Shown one piece after another: positions 4,632 to 6,217 of a stretch of DNA of 6,217 nt. The notes below the pieces were generated by a model. That model did not search any database. It saw only the letters and a program-made list of their open reading frames with translations, and was not told where the DNA came from. Source of the DNA: Actinomycetota bacterium (GTDB taxonomy: Bacteria > Actinomycetota > Acidimicrobiia > Spongiisociales > ZC4RG35); contig QGUS01000106.1 in NCBI GenBank assembly GCA_003242515.1, positions 1 to 6,217 of the forward strand. The letters are read 5' to 3'. Position numbers and translations under genes: made by a program. Each line of letters opens with the position of its first letter. Position 1 is the first letter of the stretch.

Positions 4632-6002
4632 ATGCCGCCGAAGACGATCATCGAGCCGTTCCGCATCCACTCCGTCGAACCGCTACGCCTGACCACTGAG
4701 GCGGAGCGGCGGGACGCCATCCGCAGGGCCGGGTACAACCTCTTCTCCCTGCCCAGCCGGGACGTCCTCATCGACCTCCTCACCGACTCCGGCACCGGTG
4801 CCATGTCCAGCGAGCAGTGGGCCGGGATGCAGCGGGGCGACGAGTCCTATGCCGGATCACCCTCGTGGTTCCGGTTCGAGGCGGCCGTGGAAGACCTGTG
4901 GCCGCTGAAGCACGTCATCCCCACCCACCAGGGGCGGGCGGCCGAGAAGATCCTGTTCAGCGTGCTCGGCGGCCCCGGGAAGATCGTCCCGTCCAACACC
5001 CACTTCGACACCACCCGGGCCAACATCGAGGCCACCGGCGCGGAGGCGGTCGACCTGGTGATCCCCGAGGGCCTCGATCCGGCGGCCGAGCACCCCTTCA
5101 AGGGGAACATGGACCTGGAGCGGCTGGACGACCTCCTGCGGAAGGAGGGGGATCGCGTCCCGGTGGTCTTCGTCACCATCACCAACAACTCCGGTGGGGG
5201 CCAACCGGTCTCCCTGGAGAACCTGCGCGGCATCCGTGAGGTGTGCGACCGCCACGGGAAGATGCTGTTCGTCGACGCCTGCCGGTTCGCGGAGAACGCC
5301 TGGTTCATCCGGCAGCGGGAGCCCGGCCAGGGTCACCGGAGCGTCCCCGAGATCGTCAGGGACATCGCCTCGCTGGTCGACGGCATGACCATGAGCGCCA
5401 AGAAGGACGGCCTGGCCAACATCGGCGGCTGGCTGGCGACCAACGACGACGACCTGGCGGCCCGCTGCCGGAACCTGCTGATCCTCACGGAAGGCTTCCC
5501 GACCTATGGCGGGCTGGCGGGCCGGGACCTCGACGCCATCGCCCGGGGTCTGGCCGAGGTCGTGGACCACGACTACCTGCGCTACCGGATCAGGTCCACC
5601 GAGTACCTGGGAGAGGGGCTGCTGGCCGCGGGGATCCCCATCGTGAGGCCCGTGGGCGGGCATGCCGTCTACATCGACGCCAGGACCCTGCTCCCCCACA
5701 TCCCGCCGCTCCAGTACCCGGGGCAGTCGCTGGCAGTCGCCCTGTACGAGGCAGGTGGCATCCGGAGCTGCGAGATCGGGTCGGTGATGTTCGGTCGCCG
5801 TCCCGACGGGTCGGAGCAGCCGGCGGCGATGGAGCTGGTCCGGCTGGCCGTGCCGCGACGCGCCTACACCCAGAGCCACATCGACTACGTGATCGAGGTG
5901 GCCGCCGAGGTGGCGGAGAAGGCGGAAGCACTGAAGGGCTACCGGATCGCCTGGGAGCCTCCGGCCCTGCGGCACTTCACGGCCCGGTTCGAGCCGCTCT
6001 GA
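4632..6002 (+). CDS. tnaA: Tryptophanase (L-tryptophan indole-lyase), PLP beta-eliminating lyase
   Basis: 456-aa cytoplasmic PLP enzyme, full length for the family (about 455-475). It should split L-tryptophan to indole, pyruvate and ammonia. Family motifs in order: RGDESYAGS (68-76; Tyr73 at the position of the tyrosine phenol-lyase acid/base Tyr71), PTHQGRAAE (97-105), ITNNSGGGQPVS (183-194), VDACRFAENAWF (214-225; Asp215 for the PLP pyridine, Arg218), MSAKKDG (254-260; Lys258 is the Schiff-base lysine), EGFPTYGGLAGRD (287-299), LAVPRRAYTQSHID (405-418). Residues that separate tryptophanase from tyrosine phenol-lyase favour tryptophanase: Asp126 in HFDTT (phenol-lyase has TTT), CEIGS at 380-384 (phenol-lyase has the key Arg381 in MERG), and His448 in LRHFTARF (phenol-lyase has Phe448). 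Two spots are phenol-lyase-like (Arg129; ANIGG at 262-266), so substrate range is not certain. No TnaC-like leader or TnaB permease is adjacent. The call as a family member is near certain; tryptophan preference is likely. Confidence 0.93.
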   Translation: MPPKTIIEPFRIHSVEPLRLTTEAERRDAIRRAGYNLFSLPSRDVLIDLLTDSGTGAMSSEQWAGMQRGDESYAGSPSWFRFEAAVEDLWPLKHVIPTHQGRAAEKILFSVLGGPGKIVPSNTHFDTTRANIEATGAEAVDLVIPEGLDPAAEHPFKGNMDLERLDDLLRKEGDRVPVVFVTITNNSGGGQPVSLENLRGIREVCDRHGKMLFVDACRFAENAWFIRQREPGQGHRSVPEIVRDIASLVDGMTMSAKKDGLANIGGWLATNDDDLAARCRNLLILTEGFPTYGGLAGRDLDAIARGLAEVVDHDYLRYRIRSTEYLGEGLLAAGIPIVRPVGGHAVYIDARTLLPHIPPLQYPGQSLAVALYEAGGIRSCEIGSVMFGRRPDGSEQPAAMELVRLAVPRRAYTQSHIDYVIEVAAEVAEKAEALKGYRIAWEPPALRHFTARFEPL

Positions 6003-6013
6003 GATCCGCGCCG

Positions 6014-6019
6014 TAGTCT
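6014..6019 (+). promoter_or_regulatory. Candidate -10 for the small zinc-ribbon gene
   Basis: TAGTCT (TANNNT) ends 6 nt before the ATG at 6026, in the 23-bp gap after the tryptophanase stop. The GGGGAC between could also act as a weak ribosome site, so read-through from the upstream gene is equally possible. Confidence 0.4.
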
Positions 6020-6025
6020 GGGGAC

Positions 6026-6217
6026 ATGTTCGGAAAGAAGAAGCAGGCGGTGACACGCCAGCTGTTGGTGGGCAGCCGCCTGTTCTCCTGTCACGTCTGC
6101 GGGGGAATGGGGTTCTACCAGCGCGAGGTGAAGCTGAACACGACGGGCCTCACCCTTCTGGACCTGGACTGGCGGCAGGGTTCGGCCGCAGGCGCCGACT
6201 GCGCGCGCAGAGGCCAG
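6026..6217 (+). CDS. Small zinc-ribbon-like protein of unknown function, open at window edge
   Basis: 64 residues are visible and the frame is open to the last base. The N-terminus is basic (MFGKKKQ), followed by Cys22-x-x-Cys25 (CHVCGG), QREVKLNT (32-39), LDLDW (45-49) and a lone Cys59. The layout (CxxC, then 'LNT' and 'xxxW', then a second CxxC and CG) is one I associate with short uncharacterised bacterial proteins of about 70-75 aa, so only a few residues are probably missing. In that pattern the fourth metal ligand would be residue 62, which here is Arg (CARRG where CxxCG is expected). Either this member has lost its site, another residue past the edge replaces it, or there is a base error. 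It starts 23 nt after the tryptophanase stop. Function is unknown. Confidence 0.7.
   Translation, partial: MFGKKKQAVTRQLLVGSRLFSCHVCGGMGFYQREVKLNTTGLTLLDLDWRQGSAAGADCARRGQ

Noticed and set aside
4008..4670. Longer 220-aa version of the macrodomain protein
   Set aside because: The extra 46 residues look non-coding, overlap the first codons of the divergent tryptophanase, and run through both candidate promoters; ATG 4532 fits the domain start.
4632..6002. Tyrosine phenol-lyase as the primary call
   Set aside because: Asp126, EIGS at 381-384 and His448 match tryptophanase at positions where phenol-lyase has Thr124, Arg381 and Phe448.
4857..6056. 399-aa minus-strand frame opposite tryptophanase
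   Set aside because: Antisense to a complete, well-conserved PLP enzyme; its translation is low-complexity His/Gly/Val-rich with no domain.

Overview
The window is GC-rich throughout (around 70% by eye). Its gene families and its repeated leaderless-type start regions (a -10-like hexamer 6-7 nt before the start codon) suggest a chromosomal segment from an actinobacterium (Actinomycetota). The exact lineage cannot be read from the sequence. I see no rRNA, tRNA, CRISPR array, transposase or phage gene. Most long open frames opposite the real genes are high-GC shadows.

Left half, minus strand, read right to left: a three-gene cluster. It starts with a small DksA/TraR-type zinc-finger protein (2426-2767). 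Next comes a 264-aa protein that I read as a shortened, degenerate MreB/actin-fold homologue (1619-2413). Last is a CPH-type (P1B-3, CopB-like) heavy-metal P-type ATPase with a histidine-rich N-terminus (start at 1571), whose C-terminus runs off the left edge. The first two genes are tightly coupled: 12 nt apart, with a strong Shine-Dalgarno overlapping the stop codon.

Divergent from this cluster, 25 nt away, is a plus-strand 368-aa regulator (2793-3899) with three parts: a KaiC/RecA-like domain without a Walker A motif, a Cro/C1-type HTH, and a C-terminal cupin without its usual metal ligands. An inverted repeat (TTAGC-ATC-GCTAA) sits between the two genes over both presumed -10 regions. It is the obvious candidate operator, so the regulator probably controls itself and the DksA-like/MreB-like/ATPase cluster.

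Right half: a MacroD-type macrodomain protein (4008-4532, minus) converges on the regulator. Divergent from it is a complete PLP-dependent beta-eliminating lyase (4632-6002, plus), best read as tryptophanase. Its E. coli-style TnaC leader and TnaB permease are not next to it. A small zinc-ribbon-like protein starts at 6026 and is still open at the right edge.

The most unusual content is the divergent regulatory unit at about 1571-3899: a pseudo-KaiC/HTH/cupin regulator facing a DksA-like gene and a pseudo-MreB gene, followed by a metal pump. The family readings rest on motif recognition by eye. The joint function is inference.
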